Assembly (NCBI RefSeq): GCF_027580225.2
Contig: NC_073361.2
Span: forward strand, 32,691,501 to 32,755,500
Direction of reading: 5' to 3'
Source of the DNA: Misgurnus anguillicaudatus
Lineage: Eukaryota; Chordata; Actinopteri; Cypriniformes; Cobitidae
Length of the DNA: 64,000 bases
Positions 47,162-58,745 of the stretch are shown piece after piece (within the stretch, counting starts at the first letter, position 1; each line of letters opens with the position of its first letter). The position numbers and the translations under genes were made by a program. The notes beneath the pieces are model-generated. The model did no database searches, had not been told where the DNA came from, and saw nothing but the letters and a program-made list of their open reading frames with translations.

Positions 47162-47296
47162 AAAGTTTTTGTTCTCCTACCTCCTTCTCGCTCGACCCGC
47201 AGATCTCACCGTTCAATGAATGCGCTTTACGATGCGATAGCTCTCAAATCACAGTTACCGACCGACCACGTTACTTTCCCGTCCCAGTCATAGACT

Positions 47297-47747
47297 AACT
47301 TGCCCACTTCCTTGTATCTGAATTCATACACATGGGTACAACCATTTGCCAGCAACAAAATTAACCTGGGGAAATATTAAGGTTGTGAACAAGTATTAAA
47401 GATCAAATAAAAGTACTAGAAGATCAAAAACCCAATTTTCTTCCACCCACAAATGTAAATAGCACAGCACAAACTTCATTTCAACCATAGTGGTAGAAAG
47501 AAAACATCAGTAACCTAATTAAAACAGTTATACCCCTTGACATCACACTTGGTATCTCCCACTCCCATGATGCAACAGAGCACAGGTATAAAAAGCACAA
47601 CAAAAGTCCATTCTAGTCTTTTACTTAAATCAAGATGGCCGCCACCATGCTTGCTGATCCAGGTAACAGTCCATAGTTTGAGTGAAGATTAAATGTCCAT
47701 TAGGTTTGTGCTCAGGTGGCCAGTCTGAGACACGACAGTTTAGTTTG
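47297..47747. other. Spacer between LINE and hAT nest
   Basis: No feature that I can support. A TATA-like GGTATAAAAAGC at about 47585 followed by AAGATGGCCGCCACCATG (Kozak-like) at about 47632 opens only a few codons before a stop, so it is not called as a gene. Confidence 0.45.
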
Positions 47748-48035
47748 ATATGTATTAGTGATGCAAAGTCCGATTCATTTCCGCGAACCGGCTCATTTCG
47801 GACAGTTCGGCTCATTGAACCAGTTCAAAAAGCCGATTCACCGGTTCCTGACGTCATCAAGAAATGACATCACTTCGCATTTACTGTATCAATGAAACAT
47901 TCAAATAAAGTCGTTTGTGTCAACACATTAAAACATAAAAAAACGTTGTTTTTGTGAAGGCATATAGCTGATTTATTGCCTTTCATTCACAAGAAGTTAG
48001 TAATGTTTGTGGTCACAGTTTCAATCGCGAATGAT

Positions 48036-50640
48036 TAGAGTTGGGGTACTCGAACTTGGACTCGGACTCGAGTCCGGACTCGAGTCCAATTTTGAATGAA
48101 CTCTGACTTGTCACGCACACGGGTGAATTTGTACTCGGACTTGACACGGACTTGGACATTTTGGACTCGGAAAATATCCAGAGTACAGTCGAGTCCGCGT
48201 CATGTGTAACAATAAAACCAGCATAAACTTGAGATGAGAAGTAATGTCTCTGTCTCGTACACACTGCAAACTTTCGGGAGTGACGGCCGCATTTAAATGC
48301 GGGAGTGAATCCCCTAAATGTTCGTTTCATGTCTGTACGGAACAAGACTCACTCCCGAAAATGTGATGATTGACACAGAAATAACCATAGCAACGTCCTA
48401 CCGTCTCACGTGCTTATCACTCACAGCTTTGACCAAAATAATCTAACAGCATTGTGTTTTGCAATAAACTTGCGTCTTGGCGTTGTGTATTACGCTGCTT
48501 TTGTGAGGCTGCTTCACAGCGCGCGGTCTTGCAGTGTTGCCAGGTCCTCTGCTTTTTGTACATAAGTATCGTTTTGGCGCTTAACCGTTTATGGCTTTTG
48601 GGTCATGAAGCGATCAAGTTTTTGGTGTTAATAAAGTGTGAAGGTGCCGGTCCCAATATTTTGATCTTTGAAGTAAAGCATTTAGATTTATTTCGGTTTA
48701 TTATTGGATTTTTCTTGTTCGCTGTTTTTTTAGTGCAAGATTAGGCAACACTAGTCAGCAAACCTCATGCCCCTGTCATTTTCTGAACCGCACATCCAGA
48801 AGACTTTTTCCCCTTCTAGGAATTTATTTTTTCAGAAGAGAGATCTGTTTATGATGAACGTTTAAAAACACTTGATTAACTACTAGATCAGGGTTGTCAA
48901 ACATACGGCCCACAAAGGTGGCCAATCCGGCCCGCATGATGATTTATTAAATATTAAATACATATTTTAAAACCCTTTCAGGCGGGTGTCTAGTTTGTTT
49001 TTAATATGAGAGACTTGCGGAAAGCAGCAAAACGCGGAACATAGACTAAACACGGTGCCCAAAAATCTTGCTGTTTTGTTGTTACTGCTCCACTAAATAT
49101 CCACTTATTCCGGTGATCCACTTCGTGATTTCCCGACCGCTCCGCAGCATCTCTGTGTCCACTCTCTGCCTGCAGAGCAAAGACGACAGTTTCCGAAGTT
49201 CGTTGCATTAACAGGTAGATTAATTACATTAAATCAGTTGTTAAACAACAGAATTAGTAATTTGGAAGTTTGTTTATGTATTTCTTCCGGTAATGATTTG
49301 CTGTCGGTGTTTTAAAAGTGCTAGCAACTTAGCAAGCAAACAACAACAAAATATCCACATTCTTAGTATTAACGTTACAATGCTTGTCTAATCGATTTAA
49401 TCTTCCCGATAAGATCTAAGTTAATATAAACACTAAATTTGCTGTTGTTGGCACACTTTGTAGACAAAAAATACAAAAAACACCAATGCCTTCACAAAAT
49501 AACGACAGAGAAGGGAAAGAGAGGCTGCTAAAGGCAGTTCAACATTGCAAACATGGATTCAAAGCTCCATCAAGCCAGCAGGTAAATTCTATTGAATATT
49601 TAGCAGATTGTCACACTTTAATTCTTGTTATTATATTTCCCATTATAATCACATGCTAGTAACACATCATATAGTACCACCCCCCTTAGTGCCCTTTTTG
49701 GTTTGGGCCACTGCCCCATCTAGCATTTTCATTTTCTAAATGACTGTTCTCATTACAAATATATTCCAAATAAAAGTGAATGATTTATAAATAATTTTGG
49801 CATTAAGGAATAATGGAAACGAAGTTAAATTAAGGCTTTTCAACCTAAGGCCAGTGGATTTTGTACAGATGTAAATTTGTGTGTATAATATGTACAGTAT
49901 GAGTGTGACCTTATGAAATGTAGTTTTCACAGAGCTGTGTGTTTCTCTAGTTTTCTTGCTGAACTAATTAAAGGGTTTGTTTAGTTAATATTAACACAAT
50001 TATCAGCACACTAAGGTTTAAAAAAATTATCCGGCCCTCACATCATGGCGTTATTTACCATCCGGCCCTCAGCCTAAAATGAGTTTGACACCCCTGTACT
50101 AGATAGTCCTGTTATTTTACTGCAACACACTGGCAGGCAGCAGCCAGTCGCATCATACGTGCAGACAAACACACAAATCACACACAATGCGTGGCTACCA
50201 CGATGTCCTCAAAGTCAGCAATAATTTGTTTTACTTACGAAAATCATAGAGAATTTATTTGCAAGACATCTGGTAAAAAGAAGATACCTCTATATCCCTT
50301 TCTTTTCTTTGAAATAATTTTTGACATAAAATAAAAATGTTCAATGGCAATGACAAGATGCAATTGAGGTATTTTTATTACATTTTTATATTCCCATTGG
50401 TTTAATGGGTTGAAAGGTTAAAGTATTAATAGAAAGTAACAATTTACAATACAAATTTTGTATCTTTTTTCAATTTAATTACTCTCTGGACTCGGGTGGA
50501 CTCGACTTGGACTCAGCCTTTAAGAACTCGGACTTAAGTCCAACTCGGACCCTTTTGGACTCGGACTTGGACTCGGACTTGATGTTTAATGACTTGGTCT
50601 TGACTTGTACTCGACAAAGGTGGACTCGGACCCAACTCTA
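48036..50640. mobile_element. hAT element B, middle shell
   Basis: The ends TAGAGTTGGG and CCCAACTCTA are inverted. CGAATGAT is duplicated exactly (48028-48035 and 50641-50648). Both subterminal regions consist of many GGACTCGGACTTG-type repeats, a subterminal pattern that could bind transposase. Without the inner element it is about 1.4 kb and has no recognisable protein. Confidence 0.9.
48889..50096. mobile_element. hAT element C, innermost
   Basis: The left end CAGGGTTGTCAAACATACGG and the right end, reversed as CAGGGGTGTCAAACTCA, are inverted repeats with adjoining CCGGCCC blocks. TACTAGAT is duplicated exactly (48881-48888 and 50097-50104). No transposase frame was recognised. It lies inside element B, so it is the youngest of the three. 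Confidence 0.9.
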
Positions 50641-51193
50641 CGAATGATAAATAATAAATGCCAGATACAACTGACCAGTTTTGACAAGCCTACAACTTGA
50701 ATAAGATTCCTAAAAGTGATGTACAATTGCGGATGTGTAACATAATATTTAACATAATAAATACACTTGTGTGTTAAACTCATTGGTCTTCCTTAAACAA
50801 CTACAATATGATTTGCATGCACAATAAATCGTACCAAAACTAAAGCTTTTTAATAAACAAGCATATCAAGAAACTAATAAAAAAAGAAACTTCGCGCTTC
50901 AGGCTCATTCAAATCCTCGATGATTCACACGCAGTGTCAGCAACTCGTCCGTCAGAATCGTCGGCAATCCTCGCCTCGGCAATCATCGACAAACTTTGTT
51001 CGGTTCTTGAGTCCGACGTGCTATTTCGGCTGTGCGTCCTGCGTCATCAACCCGGAACCTATACCTTAAACTAACGTTTGATTCAGTTTGATTTGTGAAC
51101 CGGATCGATCGGTTACTTCCTGAGAACCGGCTCAAAAGAACGATTCATTCAAGAACCTAACATCACTAATATGTATGTTTGGGCAAATGTGGG

Positions 51194-52508
51194 CAGCCCC
51201 GCCGCTCCCATAACGCGCATCACGCGCTGTGCGTAGGGCACCACGTGCTGAGGGGGCACCAAAAATAAGAGCCTAATGAAAAAAAATTATAATGCTGATA
51301 TTATTTAATTAGCCTATGGAAAATTATTAGGCACTTTTTATCCATGTATATGTTACAAAAAAGGTGGGACGAGATAATTTAATTGCTCTAGTATAGAAAG
51401 TATGCCCCCCAGCCTTTGATGGTCCGTGCCGTTTGATCGCGCGGGCGCCTGACGAAGTTTGACAGAGCCCGTTTCTCAATCCGAATGCTGCAGCCTCCGG
51501 AGGTCGCATTTCTAGGCTGCATACGTCCTCAAAACGTTCTTATTTTGTAATATTAACGATTATACAGTTGACTATTATTCTTAGTTGATCGTAAATTGTT
51601 GTAATATGCTTATGACTTGCTAATGTAATGTTCAGTTAACTGAAATAAACCAGGCTTGATGACGTATGCAGCCTGCAAATGCGACCTCGCGCAGGCTGCA
51701 GCCTTCGGATTGAGAAACGGCCAGTCAGAAAAGACAGCCGAAGTCAGGATCAGAAAAAAAGAAGAAACTTCGCGATGATGCACGTGCATCACTTGCTGGC
51801 CCAGGTAAGTCCATCATGTTTAATTATTCCTAAATATGGGAAATGTGCATATAATCGTAATGCGCCTCGAACTTGCTGTGCTGACATTAATGTTAGCAAA
51901 CTATGATTTTACTGTAAAACATTACCTATGCATATGCAGTTTACAAACTTTCTTTACTGCGTTTCTTTATATATTGAGCAGTAGTTTATTTTGTGGTTTA
52001 TTTTGACGTGACGATGGTTAATACTTTCTCAGTAAAAGTTAACGTTAGCAGTCAGTGCTCATGGTAGGCTAACAATTTCCTGACTGTTAAATATATATAA
52101 ATATAAAACGTCATTATATATGATATGAAGCAAACATTACTGTGGCACTTAGTTCTTTGAATCTTTGTTTTATTTAAGAAAATTGATTATTCTTGTTTAC
52201 TTATTGATGTTTATTTAATGTAATTTATTTAAAGTGACATTGTACTTGGGAAAAACATGTCTGGATTATTTTGATAATTTAAGTTTGGTAATTTTTTTCT
52301 ATTTTGCTATTCTATAAAAGTTTGCACTTTCAAATGAGTAGTGTGTGTTGGCTTAAGCTGTGAAGATTTTACTTTCTGCTATTAAGTTATATGTTTGGTA
52401 ATAAAAAATAAACTGGCAAAAACAAACGTTTTTTTTCTCAGGGTCAGGGTGGGGGGGCATTATAAAGGAATTATGCTTAGGGCACCAAAATGGCTAGCAG
52501 CGGCACTG
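51194..52508. mobile_element. hAT element D (1315 bp)
   Basis: CAGCCCCGCCGCTCCCATAA and the reversed right end CAGTGCCGCTGCTAGCCAT are imperfect inverted repeats. AATGTGGG is duplicated exactly (51186-51193 and 52509-52516). There is no transposase. It begins only 18 bp after the target duplication of element A. Confidence 0.82.
51470..51722. mobile_element. MITE with about 60-bp TIRs inside hAT D
   Basis: CCGTTTCTCAATCCGAATGC and GTCGCATTT... are repeated in inverted form at the right end (GGATTGAGAAACGG, with GCAGCCTGCAAATGCGACC before it). The internal part is AT-rich and about 130 bp long. A clear target duplication is not visible. Confidence 0.7.
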
Positions 52509-52516
52509 AATGTGGG

Positions 52517-52807
52517 TGTTATCCATCTCTTCCTTTGCTGGTACTTCAAGGTAAATAAAGAGTCTTTTAAAAACCAAGTATGTGTTCATGTGTTTCTAAA
52601 GAGTTAACCAGGGAAATACAGGGAACAGAGGGCAGCTCTGTGACACATGGGTTTATGGCATTTTGAATACAGTGTTGCATTTTGAAGGATATGTGAACTA
52701 CTTTGCATTTTGTGTGTGCAGTTTTGAGAATTGTGTGTGTGTAGTTTTGAAAAAATTAGACTTAGTTTTGAAAATGTGTGTAAGCAATTGGTTAAAACTG
52801 TAATGTG
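52517..52807 (-). mobile_element. Reversed terminal fragment of an IS630/Tc1-type element
   Basis: Read on the minus strand the right half begins TTACAGTTTTAACCAATTGC, then TTACACACATTTTC, like the start of the fragment at 37025. The left half (52517-52640) shows nothing I recognise. Confidence 0.45.
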
Positions 52808-52809
52808 TA

Positions 52810-53066
52810 CACTCTAAAAACAAATGATGCTAAATAGCACTAAAAGTGGTTATTTGCTCGTAATCATAGAGGAACCATTTTAAGTGCCGATGAAGCCACT
52901 GTGTAGCATCTGTGTAGAACCATATAGTGCTATGTAGAACCATATGTGGTGCTATTGTTCTTCATAGGTGCTTCATTGGTGCTATGTAGCACTAAAAATC
53001 ATTTCTCTATGATTAAGAGCCAAGAACCACTTTTAGTGCTATTTAGCACAGTTTGTTTTTAGAGTG
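52810..53066. mobile_element. MITE with about 55-bp TIRs, TA target
   Basis: CACTCTAAAAACAAATGATG, then GCACTAAAAGTGGTT, is mirrored at the right end (GTGCTATTTAGCAC... TTTTTAGAGTG). TA flanks both sides. The internal part contains GTGCTATGTAGCACT palindromes. It fits a Tc1/mariner-type MITE. Confidence 0.75.
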
Positions 53067-53239
53067 TACTGTCAACTGTGGCAGGGCGATGGGGTGGCTT
53101 CAGGGGCTCAAGCCCCGAATGTTTTGTCAGAAGCCCCAAATCCTTTCAGATCTGTAAATGAATTCATCCAGTACGCTAGATGGCGGCATTCAGCTTTAAA
53201 CTCTCCAGTCCTCCACTCCAGTGAAAACTAATAAGAGAT

Positions 53240-54064
53240 TGAAGTTTAAGGCAAATTACAGTTTTTCTTGATTGCTAAAACACTATAACCTGGCTTTTGA
53301 ACTAAAATTTTAAAACCACAACGCCATTTTTCAAGAAGCACAATCATTTTGCTGAACTATAAACACTACTCCCCTTCTTTAACACATGACTCAGATTTGG
53401 TGAACTGTTACTTCAAAACTCTACACACAAATCCTTAGGCTCAATTAGCAAACAATTACCAAGGTTGAAAAACTAAGAGTCAAAATTGAACACACAGCAA
53501 TCAGCTCTTTCAATAGATATATAAAAGAGACTGAATCAGTTCACTGAGCTTTAGATCAATGGATCCACAGAGAAATTAAGGCATAGGTCGAGGTGAATGA
53601 GGAGGAGGAGGAGGGGGGAAAGGAGGAGGACATGATGAAGGAGGGGGAAGAGGACGTGGTGAAGGAGGACGTGGTGAAGGAGGACGTGGTGAAAGAATAG
53701 GAAGGAGGGAAAGGGCATGGTGACAAATGGTATGACTATGAGGGAGGCTGATCAACGAGTAAAGCCTAATTTGAGTCGTTTCACTGTTGCCTCATCTTCA
53801 GAGCCTTCAGGGAGGAAAACAGATAAATGTACTTGCAGTAGATGATCATGGATCATGCAAGAGGATTTTACCCTCACTGTTTGGCTAGTACCAATATAAC
53901 CTGTGTTGTGGACGAGATTCTCTGGCCTGACCCAGAACAAAGATGGGATGTTGAGGCAAAATAATTAAAAACAATTTTTACAGTTGTGCTGCGTAGCACA
54001 TAAATGAATAAAAATGTGCTAATACATACATTGATTGTGTCTTTTTTGGTCATGTGAAAAGTTT
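53240..54064 (+). mobile_element. IS630/Tc1-type element, left part (split by DIRS)
   Basis: It begins TTACAGTTTTTCTTGATTGC and carries CAAAACTCTACACAC-like subterminal repeats, a TATA-like ATATATAAAAGAG at about 53518 and a broken transposase. The other side of the element reappears at 59157 after the DIRS insertion (GGATATATTG, TTTTGAGTGTAAAGC). Confidence 0.7.
53559..53964 (+). pseudogene. IS630-type transposase, internally deleted remnant
   Basis: It opens MDPQRN and stops at once. A low-complexity Gly/Arg/Glu repeat (GGACGTGGTGAAGG copies, 53610-53690) follows, then MTMREADQRVKPNLSRFTVAS, the helix-turn-helix part of this family. After a large deletion that removes the DDE core, the C-terminus is recognisable as RGFYPHCLASTNITCVVDE, then ILWPDPEQRWDVEA. 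It is non-functional. Confidence 0.75.
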
Positions 54065-54308
54065 TTTAAGGGGGAGAACATCTCGGTTATGTATGTAACC
54101 CTCGTTCCCTGAAGGAAGGGAACGGAGACATCACGTCGTGACCGACGAATTGGGAACTCACTTAGAGAGACCAATCTGCTTCGATTACTACTAAAATGCC
54201 AATGAACTTGGCATTGAGGTATTTGCATATTGCCGGCGACGCCCCCCAGGTGCAACACTTCTGGTGGGGTGTGATCTCAAATTAAATGGACATGGGGTGC
54301 CCTGCAGA

Positions 54309-55100
54309 TTATAAGCAGGGGCGATAGTGTCTACAATCCAATGAGACATCCTCTGCTCCTTTCCCTCTCTGCTGACCACCGTAACAGACAAAGAGCTGGT
54401 CTGAGGTCCTGAGGCTTTGAGTGCAATCCACGTAGAGGCACAGTGCGCATATGGAACATAATAAAGCCATGGTTGGGTCTAGCTTCTCTGGAGGCAGCGC
54501 TTGCAAGCTCACCACCTGATCTCTGAAAGGAGTGGTGGGAACTTTGGGCATGTAGCCTGGTCTGGGTCTGAGTGTTACACTCGAGAGCGCAGGACCAAAC
54601 TAAAGGCACGAATCGTCGATGGAGAATGCATGTAGGTCCCCTACTGTCTTAACGGAGGCCAATGCGAGCAGGGTCAGAGTTTTCATTGATAGAAACTTCA
54701 GACTCACAGACTGCAGAGGCTCAAATGGAGGTTCCTGCAGGGCTTTCAGCACCATGGACAGGTCCCAAGGAGGAATAGAGGGAGGGCGCGAAGGGTTCAG
54801 CCTTTGAGCTCCTCTTAAAATCCTAATAACTAGGTCGTGCTGACCAACCGATCTGCCATTTATTAGAGAGTGCTGTGCAGATATTATGGCGATATCAACT
54901 TTAATGTTGGAGGGTGACAGCCTACCATCCAACCGGTGCTGAAGGTATGAAAGCATGACATTAATGGGCCATTCTCGGGGGTCTTTAGTGTTGTGAAGAG
55001 CACCAAATGACAAACAGGTTCCACTTAAGCATGTACGCATGTCTAGTAGATGGCGCTCATGCTGCGGCGATGGTGTTAGATACTGCTTGGGATAAATCAC
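54309..55100 (-). pseudogene. DIRS tyrosine recombinase
   Basis: The recombinase domain is recognisable by HNTKDPREWPINVMLSYLQH, PPSIPPWDLSMVLKALQEPP, FEPLQSVSLKFLSMKTLTLL and ALASVKTVGDLHAFS. Family members usually have KR where this copy has KT, so a conserved basic residue is changed. Downstream, the frames with HHSFQRSGGELASAA and SHWIVDTIAPAY (catalytic Tyr region near the end) alternate, so the gene is frameshifted. It would integrate the circular cDNA without target duplication. Confidence 0.78.
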
Positions 55101-55704
55101 CTAAACCCTCCGTGCACTCAGCGACCACACATGGAGATCCCACAGGGCGGGTGCCATAACGTGCCCCCTCCTTGAGAAAGTAGGTCCTTCCTCAGGGGAA
55201 TCCGGCGGGGAAGGGCTGTCAAGAGGAGCATTAGTTCTGGGAACCAGTTCCTGGTCGTCCAGTAAGGCGCGACCAGTAGAAGGCTCTCCTCGTCCTGCCT
55301 GACTTTGTACAGTGTCTGTGCGATTAAGCCTACTGGAGGGAACGCATATTTGCGCATCCCCCGTGGCCAGCTGTGTGCCAGCGCATCCACACCGAGGCTG
55401 CCCTCGGTTAGTGAATAAAACAGGCGACAACAGGTTGTCTCCGGGGAGGCAAACAGATCTATCTGCGCTCAACCAAAATGTTTCCAAATCAGCTGAACCG
55501 TCTGGGGGTGGAGTCACCATTCGCCAGGGCATGCTGCTTGTGAAAGCGCTTCTGCCGCTGTGTTGAGCGAGCCCGGAATATGTAGGGACCTCAGATGCTT
55601 CTGACTCCAATGGAGGAGATGACGGGCGAGATGCGACAGGTGATGAGAGCGTAAACCGCATGGACAGTTGATATACGCAAGAGTCGCAATGTTGTTGGTG
55701 CAAA

Positions 55705-56770
55705 CTAATACATCCTTCTCTTGCAGCTACGTAGCAAAGCGTACCCAGATATACAGCCCACAGCTTGCGGCAGTTGATGTGACAATGCAGCTGGGGTACT
55801 GTCGTACGTGGTTCCCCACCCCATGTCTGATGTATCTGTGTGTACAACAGCATGCCAAGAGACCATGGGCACACCTGCCCTCAGAAATGCAGTGTCTGAC
55901 CACGGGGTGAATGTTAGACGACACGCAGGTGTAATGGTTGCACAGTGTATGCCGGCGTGCCACGCTCTCCTGGGACTCGATCGTGAAGCCAACGCTGAAG
56001 CAGTCTCATATAGAGCAGCTCGAGCGGTGTCACAGCCGCGGCTGCTGCCATATGCCCCAGGAGCTTCTGAAATTGTTTCAGAGGGACCGCGTTCTTCCCT
56101 CGAAATGAATTGAGGCAAGTCAGGATTGCATGGACGCGCGCTTCTGTTAAACGCGCCGATAAATCGATCAAGTCCAGTTCCATACCGAGAAAAGAGATCC
56201 TTTGCACGGGGCAGAGTTTGCTCTTTTCCCAGTTGACCCAAAGACCCAAACGGGCGAGATGCCGAAGCGTTAAGTCTCTGTGTTCGCACAGCGTCCGCCG
56301 AGAATGTGCTATTATAAGCCAATCGTTGAGCTAAGCCAGGATGCGAACACGGCTCTCTCACAGGGGTTTTAACGCCGCTTCCACCACTTTTTTGAATACA
56401 TGTGGAGAGAGAGACAGCCCGAATGGTAGTACTTTGTACTGGTATGCCCGCCCCTTGAACGCAAAGCAGAGAAACGGCCTGTGGCGAGGGAGAATGGACA
56501 CATGAAAGTATGCGTCTTTCAGGTCTATGGCTGCAAACCAATCTTGCAAGCGTATCGATTGAAATATTAGCTTCGGCGTTAACATTCTGAAGGATCGCTT
56601 TTGGAGAGTCCGGTTCAGAACGCGCAAATGCAAGATTGGTCATAACCCGCCGCCTTTTCTGGGAACTATGAAATACAGGCCGTAGAAGCCTGACCTCATC
56701 TCGGCTGGAGGGACCGGCTCGATCGCGTCCTTCGCCAGTAGGACATCGACTTCTGCACGCAGTACATGTG
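55705..56770 (-). pseudogene. DIRS reverse transcriptase and RNase H, catalytic motif lost
   Basis: It begins VLLAKDAIEPVPPAEMRSGF, then YGLYFIVPRKGGG and a stop. It continues with LQDWFAAIDLKDAYFHVSIL (first catalytic Asp), LPFGLSLSPHVFKKVVEAAL, and the place where AYLDDW should be reads A-stop-L-N-D-W at about 56330. Then follow LGLWVNWEKSKLCPVQRISF, LGMELD, LLGHMAAAAAVTPL and an RNase H start (VVHTDTSDMGWGTTYD). Several frames are needed, so the enzyme is dead. Confidence 0.85.
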
Positions 56771-57398
56771 CATCGGACGCTTTCACTCTAGTGAAACGAA
56801 TGCCTGAAAATTTGGGAGTGTGCCGGTTGAATTGTATTTTGTAGCCGAGGCAGATCGTACGTAATTACCAACGGAACGGGCTGGGGAGATAAAGCCAAGC
56901 ACCCATAGACCATGTGAGTGGAATTAGCGGCATTACCGGTGAACCCACGGTGGGGCAGCTGAGCGGGACAGGTGTGACTGCCAATGTGTTTGCTGTGGGA
57001 GCACAAACAACTACAGTGTGTGGTGTGACACTGACCTGAGCCTGCTGAGGACGATGGTCGTCTGGTATCCTGTGTGGAGAGTGCAGACTCTGAGAAGCAC
57101 CCGTTGACGATAGAGGAGAGGGAGGATGAGCAGGTGTGTGCCCGCTCACAGCTCTCTCAATCCTCTGGAGACCTGGAAAAGAGATAGGAATGCACTCTTT
57201 TTGTGGTTTTGTGGGTGCTGGCTGAGAGGGTGGCGGAAAAGAAACAAAACGAAACCAAAGATTTTCCGCTCGGCCCTCCTCCGTGCGTTCACCGTCTCCC
57301 GAAGAGTGATCCCGTCCGATTCCAGGTCGCCCGTCTCAGGGCCGCTTGGACCTCCGTTTGCCACCATGGGAAGCTGGCTGAGCTGGCAGGGCGGGCTG

Positions 57399-58745
57399 TC
57401 AACTGCTGTTTCCCCTCCGCTGCCGGGATTTCGTCCTAGGGAGGGGGGCGGGGGCAGCCGCCACAGGGCGCCCTCGGTGAGGAGCAGACTGGGCAGCCGG
57501 CGCTGGTGGACGAGAGGCAGCTCTCTTGCGCCGGGGCATGATCTTGGCGATCGCTTCAGTCTGCTTCTGGGCAGTGGAGAACTGCTGGACGAAGGACTCC
57601 ACCGACTCGCTGAAGAGGCCGGACTTGGAGACTGGAGTGTCCAGTAACTTGTTCTTGTCCCCGTCCGTCATGTCAGCCAGACACAACCAAAGGTGGCATT
57701 CTTGGACCACCAGAGTGGACATGGCATGACCGATCACCTGCGTTGTCACCTGCGTTGTCACCTTCGTAGCGCGGAGAGCCAGATCAGTGGCAGCCCGGAG
57801 CTCCAAAAAGGCAAGCGAGTCGTGTCCTCCCTCGTGCAGATCCCTCAAGGCCTTCGCTTGGAGCTGAAGAGCTGAAGCCACCTCTCCGCATGCCGTTAGA
57901 CCGGACGACTGTCTGCAGGCTCGCGAAGGAAGGGTGGGACGATCTCTCCAGGAGGCAGCGGTGTCCGGACACAGTTGCATCGCGACCCCCCTACAGGAGG
58001 GATCCTGTAAGGGTGTAACCCTTAGCGGCTCCATCGGTGAGGGAGAGGGCTGAAACAGCTGCAGTCTGGTAGAATATGGCGACTTCCATCTACATGTCAG
58101 CTCCTCGTGCACCTCGGGGAAGAAAAGTACAGGAGGTGAGGGCTGTGAGGCCCGGGCAGTTCCAAAGAACCAATCATCCAGGCGGGACGGTTCAGGATGA
58201 GGGGGTTTAACCCTATGGTCTCTGCCGCTCGAGCAAGCACGGCCACCATCTCAGGGTCATACTCCGGCATCGCGACTCAACCAGAGGGAGGAAGGACGTC
58301 CGAGTGCACTTCGGAGGGAGGGGGCCCACCCTCGGCTGTTGCAGAGGTTGCGGATCCTGAGGAAGGCACAATGGATTTGGCAGACATTGTAGAACACGAT
58401 GCTGCAGTCTCCATTGGTACCTCTGCTGGCTGTGGACGGGAAGGCTGAGAGCCGGAGGACAAATCCCCTGAGCGGTTTAGCACAGTGATGCGAAGGTTAT
58501 CCTTCAAAAGCTTCACAGCCGCGCTGTGGAGGCATTCAGCAGTTGCAGGACGAGGGTTTCGATTTTTCCGGGAGAAACGACAGCTGTCTTCGCAAATCCA
58601 CAAGGGTCATATCCTTGCAGTGAGGACAAGAACCCTCACCGAATGCTGCCTCTGCATGCTTGATGCCCAAGCATGAAAGACAACGCTAGTGACCATCCTT
58701 CGGACCCATGTACTTTCCACACCCAAGATCGCGTGGACGAAAAGC
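57399..58745 (-). pseudogene. DIRS gag-like gene
   Basis: The 5' part carries Cys/His motifs (RCLSCLGIKHAEAAFGEG followed by CPHCKDMTLVDLR) after an in-frame stop at about 58692. The 3' part (57399-58112, 237 codons) is an open frame containing ALQLQAKALRDLHEGG, HLWLCLADMTDGDKNKLLD and SVESFVQQFSTAQKQTEAI, then a basic Pro/Ala-rich tail. These are standard features of fish DIRS1-like gag. The N- and C-terminal parts lie in different frames, so the gene is broken. Confidence 0.78.

Larger units (their letters stand above)
38026..47283 (-). mobile_element. Full-length I-clade LINE, interrupted twice
   Basis: CCAGTCATAGACT occurs at 38013-38025 and 47284-47296, a perfect 13-bp target duplication that fixes both ends. 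Read from right to left the element has a 5' UTR, a gag-like ORF1 with zinc knuckles, ORF2 with endonuclease, reverse transcriptase, RNase H and a final Cys/His motif, and a short 3' UTR ending in AAGAAGA. An RNase H domain in ORF2 together with a CCHC ORF1 points to the I/Nimb group. Removing the hAT (42668-45106) and the LTR-like insert (39710-41241) leaves about 5.3 kb. Three in-frame stops and one frameshift inactivate ORF2. Confidence 0.88.
47756..51168. mobile_element. hAT element A, outer shell of a three-level nest
   Basis: The ends TAGTGATG and CATCACTA are inverted, with matching subterminal GAACCGGCTC and CGATTCATT blocks. ATATGTAT flanks both sides exactly (47748-47755 and 51169-51176). 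Without its insert it is only about 0.8 kb and has no transposase. Confidence 0.88.

Noticed and set aside
47632..47680. A Kozak-like start AAGATGGCCGCCACCATG after a TATA-like box
   Set aside because: The frame stops after a few codons and no spliced continuation could be supported.
54105..54125. The GTTCCCTGAAGGAAGGGAAC hairpin as a terminator
   Set aside because: It belongs to the terminal extension of the DIRS element; bacterial-type terminators do not apply here.
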